A stretch of 61,847 bases of DNA, taken from the NCBI GenBank assembly GCA_019245115.1, contig JAFARZ010000072.1, positions 1 through 61,847 on the forward strand, read 5' to 3'. Below the pieces are notes generated by a model. It was not told the DNA's origin. It did no database searches and worked only from the letters and a program-made list of their open reading frames with translations. This DNA is from Streptosporangiaceae bacterium. GTDB taxonomy: Bacteria > Actinomycetota > Actinomycetes > Streptosporangiales > Streptosporangiaceae. The position numbers were made by a program, and so were the translations under genes. How positions within the stretch are numbered: the first letter of the stretch is position 1; every line of letters begins with the position of its first letter. This document shows, in pieces, positions 36,642-47,058 of the stretch.

Positions 36642-37298
36642 ATGCGACAGACACTCAGGGTTACTGGCGAAAGCCTGCTGACCATCGGGGCCGTCATCCT
36701 GCTATTCGTCGCCTACCTGCTGTGGGGGAGCGCCTTGCGCGCCGCGTCGGCGCAGCGCCAGTTCACGAATGAACTGAACGAACAGTGGCTCCACGGACCG
36801 CACCCCGGATCCGCCACGCGGGGCGACATAATCCACATGCTTCCCGAGCGGTTCAGCGTGGCGACCGGGCAGCCGTTCGCGTTCATCCGGATCCCCGCGT
36901 TCGGCCAGGATTGGCGGTTCACCGTGATCCAGGGCACGGATCTCGCTCAGCTCAACGTGAGCCCCGGACACGTGCCGGGTACCGGCTGGCCTGGGCAACG
37001 GGGGAACTTCGCGGTGGCGGGTCACCGGGTGACGTCGGGCAACCCGTTCTGGTCGCTGCCGTCGCTGAAAGATGGCGATCTCATCTACATCCAGACCCGG
37101 CTGAACGACTTCACTTACCGCGTGACCGGCAAGAGGTGGGTGTCGCCTTCGGACTTGAGCGTCCTCGACGCGGTACCCGGTCACCCGGGCCAGCCGCCGG
37201 CCAAGCGGCTGATCACGCTGATCACCTGTGACCCCGCGTGGACCGGCACTTACCGCGTGATTGTCAGCGGCGTCCTGATCGCCGCCCGTCCCCGCTGA
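36642..37298 (+). CDS. srtE: Class E sortase
   Basis: A 218-residue protein with an N-terminal membrane anchor (LLTIGAVILLFVAYLLWG). The sortase barrel has the catalytic His in VAGHRVTSG, the Cys in TLITCDP near residue 196, and an Arg in TYRVIVSG. Class E sortases of high-GC actinobacteria attach LAxTG proteins to the cell wall. No obvious LAxTG substrate is encoded next to it. It is followed after 10 bp by a small membrane protein gene. Confidence 0.92.
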   Translation: MRQTLRVTGESLLTIGAVILLFVAYLLWGSALRAASAQRQFTNELNEQWLHGPHPGSATRGDIIHMLPERFSVATGQPFAFIRIPAFGQDWRFTVIQGTDLAQLNVSPGHVPGTGWPGQRGNFAVAGHRVTSGNPFWSLPSLKDGDLIYIQTRLNDFTYRVTGKRWVSPSDLSVLDAVPGHPGQPPAKRLITLITCDPAWTGTYRVIVSGVLIAARPR

Positions 37299-37473
37299 AG
37301 GAGCCTCGATGTATGTGTGGATATGGCGGCACCTGCCCGGGACCACTGCCGTCCGGGTGGCCACGACGACCGTGCTCGGCCTCGCCGTGGCGGCGGCCCT
37401 GTGGTTCTGGGTGTTCCCCTGGGCCGCCAGCCACCTGCCTATCGACGGAATTAGCTTCTTACCGAGGAAGCCG

Positions 37474-39234
<1,761 letters not shown>

Positions 39235-39301
39235 GTCTCGCACTGTGCCAAACCACCCTGCGTTTGTTGCTGGTATCGTCAGGCCCTTGCGGCCTTTGTT
39301 A

Positions 39302-40714
39302 TCAACTTGTTGGAGTCGGTGTGCTCGTCGTCGGAGCCGGACTGGTCGGCGGCGACGATGACGGTGGCGACGAAGTCGGACTCGACGGTGGCGACGAACT
39401 CGGCGGGGGCGGAGTCGTCGGCGGCGTGGTCGCCTTCTTCGACTGGTGCGGCGCCGCACTCTTCTTGGGCTTGGCCAAGACGGTCGGCGACTGCGTCACC
39501 GCACTCGGGCTGCTCTGCGACGGGCTGGGAGACCCCGGGCTGCTGCTTGACGCGGCCGGACCGGCCGGCGTGGTGGCGTTCTGCAGCGAGGTGTGACCGG
39601 GATCGCCGGCCGTCTTCCCGACCAGGTTGCTGCTGAGGAAGAAGCTGATCCCGGCGGCCAGGGCGCAGATCAACGCGGTCAAGCCAGCGGCCACCAGCCG
39701 GCGCCGGGGATTAGCGGCATGTGACGTCGCACGGGGACGCCGTTCGTGGTAAATCTGGTTTTCCATCCGCGTGGCGGCGGCATCGGGCGCGGATGGCAGA
39801 TCGGCGCGAGTCGGGTCGGCACGCGGTATCGGGTCGGTACCGGGCGCCGGCGGCCGCCGGGCATCTCGCGGTCCGGGAATGCCCATGGTCAGGGCTTCGC
39901 GGAGCACGCCCGCGCGGTCCGCCACCTCGCGGGCGCCGGCCGGGCGCCCGTCCGGCGTCTTGGCCAGCATAGCGTTCACCAGGTCCACGACCGGCGGCGG
40001 AACGTCCGGTGGCAGCGGAGGCACCGGGTCGTGCTTGTGGGCGTAGGCGATGGCCAGCGGCTCGTTCGCGGTGAACGGAGGACGGCCGGCCAAGCACTCG
40101 AACGCGACGACGCCGAGCGAGTAGATATCGGAGGAGGCCGTCACGGGTTCGCCGGTCGCCTGCTCGGGGGACACATACATGGCGGTGCCCATCACCATGC
40201 CGGTCTGGGTCAGGTGCGACGCCTGAGCCGCGCGGACCGCGGTCGCGATGCCGAAGTCGGTGATCTTCGCAGTTCCTCCGGGCGCCACGAGGATGTTCCC
40301 CGGCTTTATGTCGCGGTGCACGATGCCGGCCTGGTGGGCGGCGTCCAGGGCCCGGGCCGCCTGGCCGACCAGATCCAGTGTGGCGTCCGCCGACAGCCGC
40401 CCGGTCCGGGCCAGGATCGCCGACAGCGGATCGCCGTCCACCAGCTCCATGACCAGATAGGCGCCGCCGTACTCGGCCGACTCGCCGTAGTCGTACACCC
40501 GGGCGATGCCGGGGTGCGACAGGCTGGCCGCGTACCGGGCCTCAGCCCGGAACCGGGCCAGCGACGAATCGTCGCCCGCCCGCACCGTGGGCAGCAGCTT
40601 CACCGCGACCCGGCGGTTCAGCAGCTGGTCGAACCCGCGCCAGACCTCGCCCATGCCGCCGGCCGCGATGCGGTCGGTCAGCCGGTACCGGTCGGCCAGC
40701 AGGTATTCGGTCAC
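39302..40714 (-). CDS. pknA: Serine/threonine protein kinase PknA
   Basis: A 470-residue protein with a Hanks-type kinase domain (RIAAGGMGEVWRG, VAVKLLPTV, IVHRDIKPGNILV, ITDFGIATA, GTAMYVSPEQ). One transmembrane helix follows around 350 (LVAAGLTALICALAAGISFFL), then an outside tail made almost only of Ser, Pro and Thr. No PASTA repeat is present. It phosphorylates growth and division proteins and works alongside PknB. The GTG start overlaps the pbpA stop by GTGA. Confidence 0.94.
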   Translation of the reverse strand: MTEYLLADRYRLTDRIAAGGMGEVWRGFDQLLNRRVAVKLLPTVRAGDDSSLARFRAEARYAASLSHPGIARVYDYGESAEYGGAYLVMELVDGDPLSAILARTGRLSADATLDLVGQAARALDAAHQAGIVHRDIKPGNILVAPGGTAKITDFGIATAVRAAQASHLTQTGMVMGTAMYVSPEQATGEPVTASSDIYSLGVVAFECLAGRPPFTANEPLAIAYAHKHDPVPPLPPDVPPPVVDLVNAMLAKTPDGRPAGAREVADRAGVLREALTMGIPGPRDARRPPAPGTDPIPRADPTRADLPSAPDAAATRMENQIYHERRPRATSHAANPRRRLVAAGLTALICALAAGISFFLSSNLVGKTAGDPGHTSLQNATTPAGPAASSSSPGSPSPSQSSPSAVTQSPTVLAKPKKSAAPHQSKKATTPPTTPPPPSSSPPSSPTSSPPSSSPPTSPAPTTSTPTPTS

Positions 40715-42207
40715 CGTATCCCCAGGGTCGCCAGGTATGCCTTGATCACCTGCACGGCGATCGGCGCGGCCGCGGTGGCCCCGTAGCCTCCGCCTTGAAT
40801 TATGACGCCGACAGCTATCTTCGGGTTGCCGAAAGGTGCGAAGGCGGTGAACACCGCGTCGTTGAGGCCGGTGTTGTGCACGCCGTTCTGTGCGGTGCCG
40901 GTCTTGCCGGCGATGTCGATGCCGCCTTCGTTGTTCTTGTTGAAGGCGAACGCGGTGCCGCCGGGGTTCTGCACCGCGGCATCCATCATCTGTCCCACGT
41001 TAGTGGCAACGCTCGGGGACACCGCCTGGTTCAGCATCGTCTGCTGGGTGGTCGTCACCGTGCTCAGGTCGCTGGCGGTGACGTTCTGAACCAGGTACGG
41101 CGTCATCAGCTTGCCGCCGTTGGCGATCGCCGCGGCGAACATGGCCTCCTGGAGCGGGGTCACCTGGTCGTCGAACTGGCCGATGGCGGAGAACGCGGTC
41201 AGCGCGAGGCCGGGCGGAATGGTGTAGTTGCTCGCGGTGACCGGCATCGGGATCTTCAGGCTCTGGTTGTTCACACCGAACGCCTGCGCCTCGTTGTTCA
41301 GGGTGTTCCCGCCGAGGTTCATGCCGATCTTGCCGAACGTGGTGTCACACGACTGAAGGAAGGCCTGGATCAGCGTGGTCCGGCCGCTGCCGTTGCCGCA
41401 CGCCTCGCCCTGGTCATTGGTGAGGACGTGGGTCGTCTGCGGCAGGGTGAGCTGGGTGGGCGAGTCCACCGTCGTCTGCGGGTTGTTGGCCGTGCTGGCG
41501 TTGAAGAACGCCGAGCTGGTGACGATCTTGAACGTGGAGCCGGGCGGGAACAGGTCGTTGATCGCGTGGTTGAGCCGCGGATTGCCGGCTGCCCGCAGTG
41601 TCTTCTTGTCGTTGGCGTTGAGCGTGGTCCCGTCGTGGGTGGCCAGCAGGTTCGGGTCGTAGCTGGGGAAGCTGACCATGGCCAGGATCTTGCCGGTAGC
41701 CGGGTCGAGTGCCACCACGGCGCCGACCCGGCTGGTGCCCTGCAACGCCTGCTGCAGCCCGGCGTAGGCCGCCTCCTGGGCCTTGGAGTTGATCGTGGTG
41801 GTGACGTTCGCGCCTTTGTGCTGCTTGCCGGTGATGAGGTCGATGAAGTTACGTATCGCCAGCGACGAGTTGTTGCCGGCCAGCACCGAGTCCTCGGAAT
41901 TCTCGATTCCGGACGCGCTGTACAGCGAGTCGTACCCGGTCACCGCGGCGTACAGCGGACCCTGCGGGTAATACCTCTGGTACTTGTAGATGGGGTCATT
42001 GCTCGGCTTGGACTCGGCGATGATCACGCCGTCCGAGGTCAGGATCTCGCCGCGCTGGTACTGGTTCTGGGCCTCGAGGGCGCGGGTGTTGCCCGGCAGG
42101 GCGGCCAGCTTGGCGGTATCGAAACCCTGCAGGTAGTTGATATTTATGAGCAGCACCACGAACATCACCAGGACGGCGAGCGAGAGCCTCTTCAGCGCGC
42201 GGTTCAC
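40711..42207 (-). CDS. pbpA: Penicillin-binding protein PbpA (transpeptidase, division/elongation)
   Basis: A 498-residue class B PBP. An N-terminal anchor (LAVLVMFVVLLININYLQ) and a dimer/pedestal domain precede the transpeptidase. The SxxK motif is PPGSTFKIV (Ser near 222) and KTG lies in AGKTGTAQN (near 433). The SxN position reads SCDTTFGKIG, so the usual Asn is Asp. It crosslinks peptidoglycan together with the adjacent RodA-type glycosyltransferase. The GTG start overlaps the rodA stop. It is a likely target of PknA/PknB. Confidence 0.95.
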   Translation of the reverse strand: MNRALKRLSLAVLVMFVVLLININYLQGFDTAKLAALPGNTRALEAQNQYQRGEILTSDGVIIAESKPSNDPIYKYQRYYPQGPLYAAVTGYDSLYSASGIENSEDSVLAGNNSSLAIRNFIDLITGKQHKGANVTTTINSKAQEAAYAGLQQALQGTSRVGAVVALDPATGKILAMVSFPSYDPNLLATHDGTTLNANDKKTLRAAGNPRLNHAINDLFPPGSTFKIVTSSAFFNASTANNPQTTVDSPTQLTLPQTTHVLTNDQGEACGNGSGRTTLIQAFLQSCDTTFGKIGMNLGGNTLNNEAQAFGVNNQSLKIPMPVTASNYTIPPGLALTAFSAIGQFDDQVTPLQEAMFAAAIANGGKLMTPYLVQNVTASDLSTVTTTQQTMLNQAVSPSVATNVGQMMDAAVQNPGGTAFAFNKNNEGGIDIAGKTGTAQNGVHNTGLNDAVFTAFAPFGNPKIAVGVIIQGGGYGATAAAPIAVQVIKAYLATLGIR

Positions 42208-43646
42208 CGTACCGTCACCACCTGCGTCAGCCCCTCGTCCTGAATCGGCCGCGGCGGCGGACGCCGCGCGGTATCGCTCAGCCTGGCCAGCACCCCGATC
42301 AGCAGCCAGCTCGCCACCAGCGACGAACCGCCCTGGGACAGGAACGGCGTGGTGATACCGGTCAGCGGGATCAGCCTGGTCACCCCGCCCACGATGACGA
42401 ACACCTGGAGCGCGAGCATGAACGACAGGCCGCCGGCCAGCAGCTTGGAGAACGGATCCTTCACCGAGATCGCGGTGCGCATGCCTCGCTGCACGATCAG
42501 CCCGTAGATCAGCAGCAGCGCCATCAGCCCGGCCAGGCCGAGTTCCTCACCGAACGCGGTGATGACGAAGTCACTCTGCACCAGCGTGGTGAGATACGGC
42601 TGGCCGCCCCCCAGGCCCTTGCCGAGCAGGCCGCCCGATGCCATGCCCTCCAGCCCCTTCACCAGCTGAAACGAGCCCCCGTTGATTTCGTTGCTGGCGT
42701 ACGGGTGCAGCCAGGCAGCGAAACGCACACCGACATGGGAGAACAGCTTGCTGGCCGTGAACGCGCCCACCACAAACAGGAGGAAGCCGATGAGCAACCA
42801 GGAGGTGCGCGAGGTCGCGAGGTAAAGCATGGCGACGAACAGGCCCATGAACACCGCGCTGGTGCCGATGTCGCCCTCGAACACCAGCAGTAGCAGGCTG
42901 GCCGCCCAGGCGACCAGGATCGGGCCCAGGTCGCGAGCCCGCGGCAGGTCGATGCCCAGGACGCGGCGGCCAGCCAGCGCCAGCACGTCTCGTTTGACGA
43001 CCAGGTAGCCGGCGAAACTGGCGGCCAGGGCCAGCTTGGCGAACTCCTCCGGCTGGAGGGTGAAGCCAGCCAGCCGGAGCTGGATCTTGGTGCCCGGGCT
43101 GCCGGGCACCCCGCTGATGCTGGACGGCAGCAGGGCCGGCAGCGCGATCAGCGCCAGCCCGATCGCGCCGAGCGTATAGGTGTACCGCTGGAGTACCCGC
43201 GGCTCACGGACCAGCACGAGCACCGCGACGAACAAGCCGATCCCGATCGCCGAGTACAGCAGCTGATAGGTCGTCGCGGAAGCGCTCATCGGGACGTTCA
43301 GCAGCTTTCCCTGCGCGGCCAGGCGATAGGTCATTACCACGCCGAGACCGTTGAGCAGGGCGGCGAGCGGCAGCAGCAACGGGTCGGCGAACGGCGCCCA
43401 CCGGCGCACGACCAGATGCGCTATTCCCACCAGCACGATGAAGCCGAGCAGGTATTCCGCCATCTTCGACGAAAGATGGTTGTTCAGCCCGTACCCCACG
43501 TTGATGAACGCGAACGCGACAATCCCCACGGCGAAGATCAGCATGGTCAGCTCGGTGCGTCGCCTGCTTCGCATGACCAGGTCCAGCTGTTCGTCCACGC
43601 CGGGTCCGTGGCTGGCGGCGGGGGTTGGCGCTGTGACGCTGCTCAC
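42204..43646 (-). CDS. rodA: RodA/FtsW-type SEDS peptidoglycan polymerase
   Basis: A 480-residue protein with about 12 transmembrane helices and SEDS signatures: LQPEEFAKLALAASFAGYL, EGDIGTSAVFMGLF (the catalytic Asp region), QLVKGLEGMASGGLLGKGLG, SDFVITAFGEELGL and PFLSQGGSSL. It polymerises lipid II into glycan strands and pairs with the class B PBP encoded just after it. The GTG at 43646 overlaps the phosphatase stop by GTGA; the frame further upstream is the antisense-like image of the phosphatase gene. Confidence 0.95.
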   Translation of the reverse strand: MSSVTAPTPAASHGPGVDEQLDLVMRSRRRTELTMLIFAVGIVAFAFINVGYGLNNHLSSKMAEYLLGFIVLVGIAHLVVRRWAPFADPLLLPLAALLNGLGVVMTYRLAAQGKLLNVPMSASATTYQLLYSAIGIGLFVAVLVLVREPRVLQRYTYTLGAIGLALIALPALLPSSISGVPGSPGTKIQLRLAGFTLQPEEFAKLALAASFAGYLVVKRDVLALAGRRVLGIDLPRARDLGPILVAWAASLLLLVFEGDIGTSAVFMGLFVAMLYLATSRTSWLLIGFLLFVVGAFTASKLFSHVGVRFAAWLHPYASNEINGGSFQLVKGLEGMASGGLLGKGLGGGQPYLTTLVQSDFVITAFGEELGLAGLMALLLIYGLIVQRGMRTAISVKDPFSKLLAGGLSFMLALQVFVIVGGVTRLIPLTGITTPFLSQGGSSLVASWLLIGVLARLSDTARRPPPRPIQDEGLTQVVTVR

Positions 43647-45217
43647 TGGGCCGCCGCGGTTACGTTGGCCGGGAGCTGGTCGGCCTGGACGCCGAAAGCG
43701 GTCCACGACGGGCAGGTCACGTTGGCGGGTTTGTCGGTCGGCTCCGGCGGGGGCTTGGCGATGTTCTTGGTCGACAGGTGGTGCTTGGTCGCCTGATTCA
43801 CCGCGTTGGTGTATCCGGTCTGGAGCGTCTGCCAGTACTTGAGGTCCTGGTACCACTTGTTGCACGCGTTGACCTGATTGCGGATGTTGTCCACGATCTG
43901 CTGCGCGCCGGCCAGGCTGGACGCGCTCGGCGTGTTCGCGAGCTGCTGGCGGAACTGGGTGGGGACCTGGTCCAGCATGATCCCGGTCTTGGTGTGCGGA
44001 TGCGACAGGCTGATGCCGAGGACCGACTGGTTGATGCCCTGATAGATGACCACTTCGTCGCTGGAGTCGGTGGCCACGAAGTACTGGTCCTGGGTGTATC
44101 GCCAGGCGATGTAGCCGCCGCCCACGATCACCGCGACCAGCACGACAAGCGAGGTGGTGACGATGGGCCACCTCCTGCGCCCGGTGCGCCCGGTGCGGCC
44201 GCTACGGCCCCGGGCCCGGTGCCCGCGCCGCGGCTGAGTTCCGGTGGCGCCGTCCGAGCCGTTTGACCCGTTCTGCCGACGGGGGTCCGACCCGTTGGCG
44301 CTGTGCATCTCGCCGTCGTCGGGCAGGACCGGCTGTGGCGCGGTCCCGGTGCCTGCGGCGGTGCCGGCCCCGGCCGGTGTGCGATGGCCGCCGTCGAGCG
44401 CGGCGAACGGGTTGGTGCCCGGCGCCTGGGCCCGCGGGTCGCCGCCGTTCGCCGCCGCGCCGGCCAGTACCGGAGCCGTGGTCGGCCGGGTCTTCGTGGC
44501 GTCCACCACGTCGGCGACGATGCAGGTGATGTTGTCCGGGCCGCCGCCGCGGATGGCCAGGTCGATAAGCTGCCGCGCGGCGGCCTCCGGATCGCTGATG
44601 CCGGCCATCGTGTCCCGCAGCGTCTCGTCGCTGACCACCCCGGACAGCCCGTCCGAGCAGAGCAGGTACCTGTCGCCCAGGTGGGCGTCGTGCATGGACA
44701 GGTCCGGTTCGGCGACCGTGCGGCCGTCGAGGGCGCGCAGCAGCAGGGACCGCTGCGGATGGGTGGAAACGTCGTCCTCGGTGATCCGCCCCTCGTCGAC
44801 CAGCGACTGGACCAGCGTGTGGTCGTGGGTGATCTGGTACAGCTCGCCATCACGCAGCAGGTAACCGCGGGAGTCGCCGATGTGGCACACGGCGGCGTGC
44901 CCGTCCGACCACAGCACCGCGGTCAGCGTCGTACCCATGCCTTCGACCGCCGGGTTCGCCATGATCATCTGCTGGAGCCGCATGTTGGCCGCGGCGACCG
45001 CGTTGGACAGATCGGTCATCATGTCCTGACCGGGGCGGTCGGTGTCCAGTTCGGCGAGTGCGCCGATCGTCACCGCGCTGGCCACCTCGCCGGCGGCGTG
45101 CCCGCCCATGCCGTCGGCCACCGCGAGCAGGCGCGGGCCGGCGTACGCCGAGTCCTCGTTCCCTTCGCGAAGGAGGCCGACGTCGGAACGTACCGCGTAG
45201 CGGAGTGCGAGTGTCAT
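43643..45217 (-). CDS. pstP: PP2C-family Ser/Thr phosphatase PstP
   Basis: A 524-residue protein. The first ~240 residues are a PP2C domain with metal-binding motifs REGNEDSAY, AVADGMGGHAAGE, HIGDSRGYLL, LLCSDGLSGVV and GGPDNITCIV. A low-complexity linker, a transmembrane helix near 350 (VTTSLVVLVAVIVGGGYIAW) and an extracytoplasmic domain of ~150 residues follow. It reverses PknA/PknB phosphorylation. The ATG at 45217 overlaps the fhaB stop by ATGA. Confidence 0.95.
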   Translation of the reverse strand: MTLALRYAVRSDVGLLREGNEDSAYAGPRLLAVADGMGGHAAGEVASAVTIGALAELDTDRPGQDMMTDLSNAVAAANMRLQQMIMANPAVEGMGTTLTAVLWSDGHAAVCHIGDSRGYLLRDGELYQITHDHTLVQSLVDEGRITEDDVSTHPQRSLLLRALDGRTVAEPDLSMHDAHLGDRYLLCSDGLSGVVSDETLRDTMAGISDPEAAARQLIDLAIRGGGPDNITCIVADVVDATKTRPTTAPVLAGAAANGGDPRAQAPGTNPFAALDGGHRTPAGAGTAAGTGTAPQPVLPDDGEMHSANGSDPRRQNGSNGSDGATGTQPRRGHRARGRSGRTGRTGRRRWPIVTTSLVVLVAVIVGGGYIAWRYTQDQYFVATDSSDEVVIYQGINQSVLGISLSHPHTKTGIMLDQVPTQFRQQLANTPSASSLAGAQQIVDNIRNQVNACNKWYQDLKYWQTLQTGYTNAVNQATKHHLSTKNIAKPPPEPTDKPANVTCPSWTAFGVQADQLPANVTAAAQ

Positions 45218-45690
45218 CTGCGCAGTTCCAGGACGGTCTTGCCGATGCGGATGGGCACGCCAAGCGGCACTGGCGTTGGCCGGGTCACCTTCTGCCGGTC
45301 CAGGTATGTGCCGTTGGTCGAGCCGAGATCCTCGACTATCCATTGGCCGTCCTGCGGGAAAATCCGGGCATGTCGGCTTGAAGCGTAGTCGTCGTTCAGC
45401 ACTAGCGTGGCGTCATTAGCCCGGCCCAGCGTAATCTGCTGCTGGGCCAGGTCCATGCTCGTGCCCTTGAGTGCCCCCGCGGTCACGACCAGCGTCCGCG
45501 GCGTGCCGCGACCGCTGCGGGGCGGCCTGACCGGCCGCGGGGCCGGTGCTTGCCTGGCCCGGACCCGCCTAGGCGAGGAAGCCGGGCCGCCGAGCAGATC
45601 TGTGCGCACCACCCCGATGGCCGCTATGACGAAAAGCCACAGCACGGCCAGGAACGCCACCCTGATGAGGGTGAGGGTCAACTCGTTCAT
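45214..45690 (-). CDS. fhaB: FHA-domain protein FhaB/FipA
   Basis: The 158-residue protein starts with a transmembrane helix (LIRVAFLAVLWLFVIAAIGVV), an Arg/Pro linker, then one FHA domain (ITLGRANDATLVLNDDYASSRHARI ... DLGSTNGTYLD). FHA domains bind phosphothreonine. The mycobacterial equivalent links PknA/PknB signals to FtsZ and wall enzymes during division. It lies between fhaA and pstP in the same operon. Confidence 0.94.
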   Translation of the reverse strand: MNELTLTLIRVAFLAVLWLFVIAAIGVVRTDLLGGPASSPRRVRARQAPAPRPVRPPRSGRGTPRTLVVTAGALKGTSMDLAQQQITLGRANDATLVLNDDYASSRHARIFPQDGQWIVEDLGSTNGTYLDRQKVTRPTPVPLGVPIRIGKTVLELRR

Positions 45691-45719
45691 TGCGGTGCGA
45701 TGTCCTCGCCCTCTGGCTC

Positions 45720-46514
45720 CTAGAAACTGTTGCTTGGATAGGCGCCGATGGTGCGGTCACCGTGACCGTCCGCGCGATCCTGCCGGAAGACTAGCGTGGT
45801 ACGGCCCAGCGTGATGTGAGTGCCGTCGGTGAGCACGACCCGCCGGACGGGCTGGCTGTTTACGAACGTGCCGTTGGTGGAGCCGCGGTCGACAAGCACG
45901 ACCTGATCATTCTCCACCCGCAGCTCGGCGTGATGCCGGGAAACGCCCGGGTCCACCAGCCGTAGGTCGCAATCGGTGCCCCGGCCCAGCAACGTGACCG
46001 GCGTCACCAGCTCATAGGTCCGCTGTTCGCCGCCCTGCTCGGGCCCGCTGACCAGCAACCTCGGGTTCCCGGGGAAGCCGCGGCTCGGCGGCCGGGGAAG
46101 GTCGCTGACCGGCTGCCGGATCTCACCGCCCTCGATGGTCGAGCCACGGATGACGCCCGAGCGGATACGGAACGTACCCGTGGTCAGATCCGGAACACCC
46201 TCGAACCGCATGCGGACCGGGCCGACGAACGAATAGCCCTGCTCCTTGGCATAGTCCCGGGCCAGGTTGGCGAGCTCGACGCCCAGGTTCTCGGCGTACA
46301 CCTCGAGTCGCTCGTAGTCGGCCTCGGCGATCTCGACCACGAAGTCGTTCGGGACCAGCGTGCGGCCTTGGGCCACGATCGCCGCTCGGTCGTCCATCTC
46401 GCGCTGGACGGCGCTCGCCACCTCGACCGGCTGCAGTTCGGACCTGAAGGCGCGCGCGAAGGCGCCCTCGACCATGCCCTCAAGCCGGCGCTCGAATCGT
46501 TGCAGGACCCCCAC
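45720..46514 (-). CDS. fhaA: FHA-domain protein FhaA with DUF3662 domain
   Basis: A 264-residue protein. The N-terminal ~130 residues are DUF3662 (GVLQRFERRLEGMVEGAFARAFRSELQPVEVASAVQREMD). The C-terminal ~95 residues are an FHA domain (TLLGRGTDCDLRL, VSRHHAELR, DRGSTNGTFVNSQ). The mycobacterial protein binds phosphorylated MurJ and regulates peptidoglycan synthesis. GGAAGG lies upstream of the ATG. It heads the leftward operon fhaA-fhaB-pstP-rodA-pbpA-pknA-pknB. The linker is shorter than in mycobacteria. Confidence 0.95.
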   Translation of the reverse strand: MGVLQRFERRLEGMVEGAFARAFRSELQPVEVASAVQREMDDRAAIVAQGRTLVPNDFVVEIAEADYERLEVYAENLGVELANLARDYAKEQGYSFVGPVRMRFEGVPDLTTGTFRIRSGVIRGSTIEGGEIRQPVSDLPRPPSRGFPGNPRLLVSGPEQGGEQRTYELVTPVTLLGRGTDCDLRLVDPGVSRHHAELRVENDQVVLVDRGSTNGTFVNSQPVRRVVLTDGTHITLGRTTLVFRQDRADGHGDRTIGAYPSNSF

Positions 46515-46601
46515 CGTGCCACCTCCCTTCCAATTCCTCGCCTCCGATCGTATCCGGGGCGCGGGAGCGCTCGCGGTCGTGCTAACCTAACTCGTTGCCA
46601 C

Positions 46602-46684
46602 GGGCGAGTGGCGGAACGGCAGACGCGCACGGTTCAGGTCCGTGTGTCCGAAAGGATGTGAGGGTTCAAATCCCTCCTCGCCCA
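46602..46684 (+). tRNA. tRNA-Leu (CAG)
   Basis: Acceptor arms GGGCGAG (46602-46608) and CTCGCCC (46677-46683) pair, with discriminator A and no encoded CCA. The anticodon stem CACGG/CCGTG closes loop TTCAGGT with anticodon CAG at 46635-46637. The variable arm is long, as in class II tRNAs, and GGTTCAAATCC is the T loop. It reads CUG, the main Leu codon here. It is divergent from the fhaA operon, its normal actinobacterial site. Confidence 0.95.
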
Positions 46685-47058
46685 CGAGCCGGCCTTTGCT
46701 GCTCGGCGATCCTTCGGACCGCTTTCGCCGTTGGCCGCGACGCTAGCCCAGGGGGGCGACCCCCTGGAACCCCCGCGTGGCCCGCTCTTTGTTCCGCTTC
46801 TGGTCGTTGGCCTTCTTCTGTTGCTGTCAGCTCGGGTCGCCGTTGGCCTTCTTCTCATTGTGCGGGTTGTGCGCACTGTTTTGTTCCGCTTCTGGCTGTT
46901 GCCTTTTTCTCGCCGTGGCCCCGCCTCCGCCAACCCCTTGCATGCCAACCCCTTGAACGTCACATTCATGGTGTTCTGGAGGCTGTTACCTGCGCTCGGT
47001 GCTGGGCTGGTGTCAAGTTGCCGGGGCGGCGGCGTGTCGTCCCGTGGTGGTGTGGCTG
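46685..47058. other. Gene-free stretch with direct repeats, between tRNA-Leu and the insertion sequence
   Basis: No supported gene. A G/C-run hairpin lies at 46748-46767 (CCAGGGGGGCGACCCCCTGG), followed by a further C-run. Three exact direct repeats follow: TTTGTTCCGCTTCTGG (46788, 46880), CGTTGGCCTTCTTCT (46805, 46841) and GCCAACCCCTTG (46929, 46944). The top strand is pyrimidine-rich. It could be remnant DNA of earlier integrations beside the tRNA. Confidence 0.6.
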
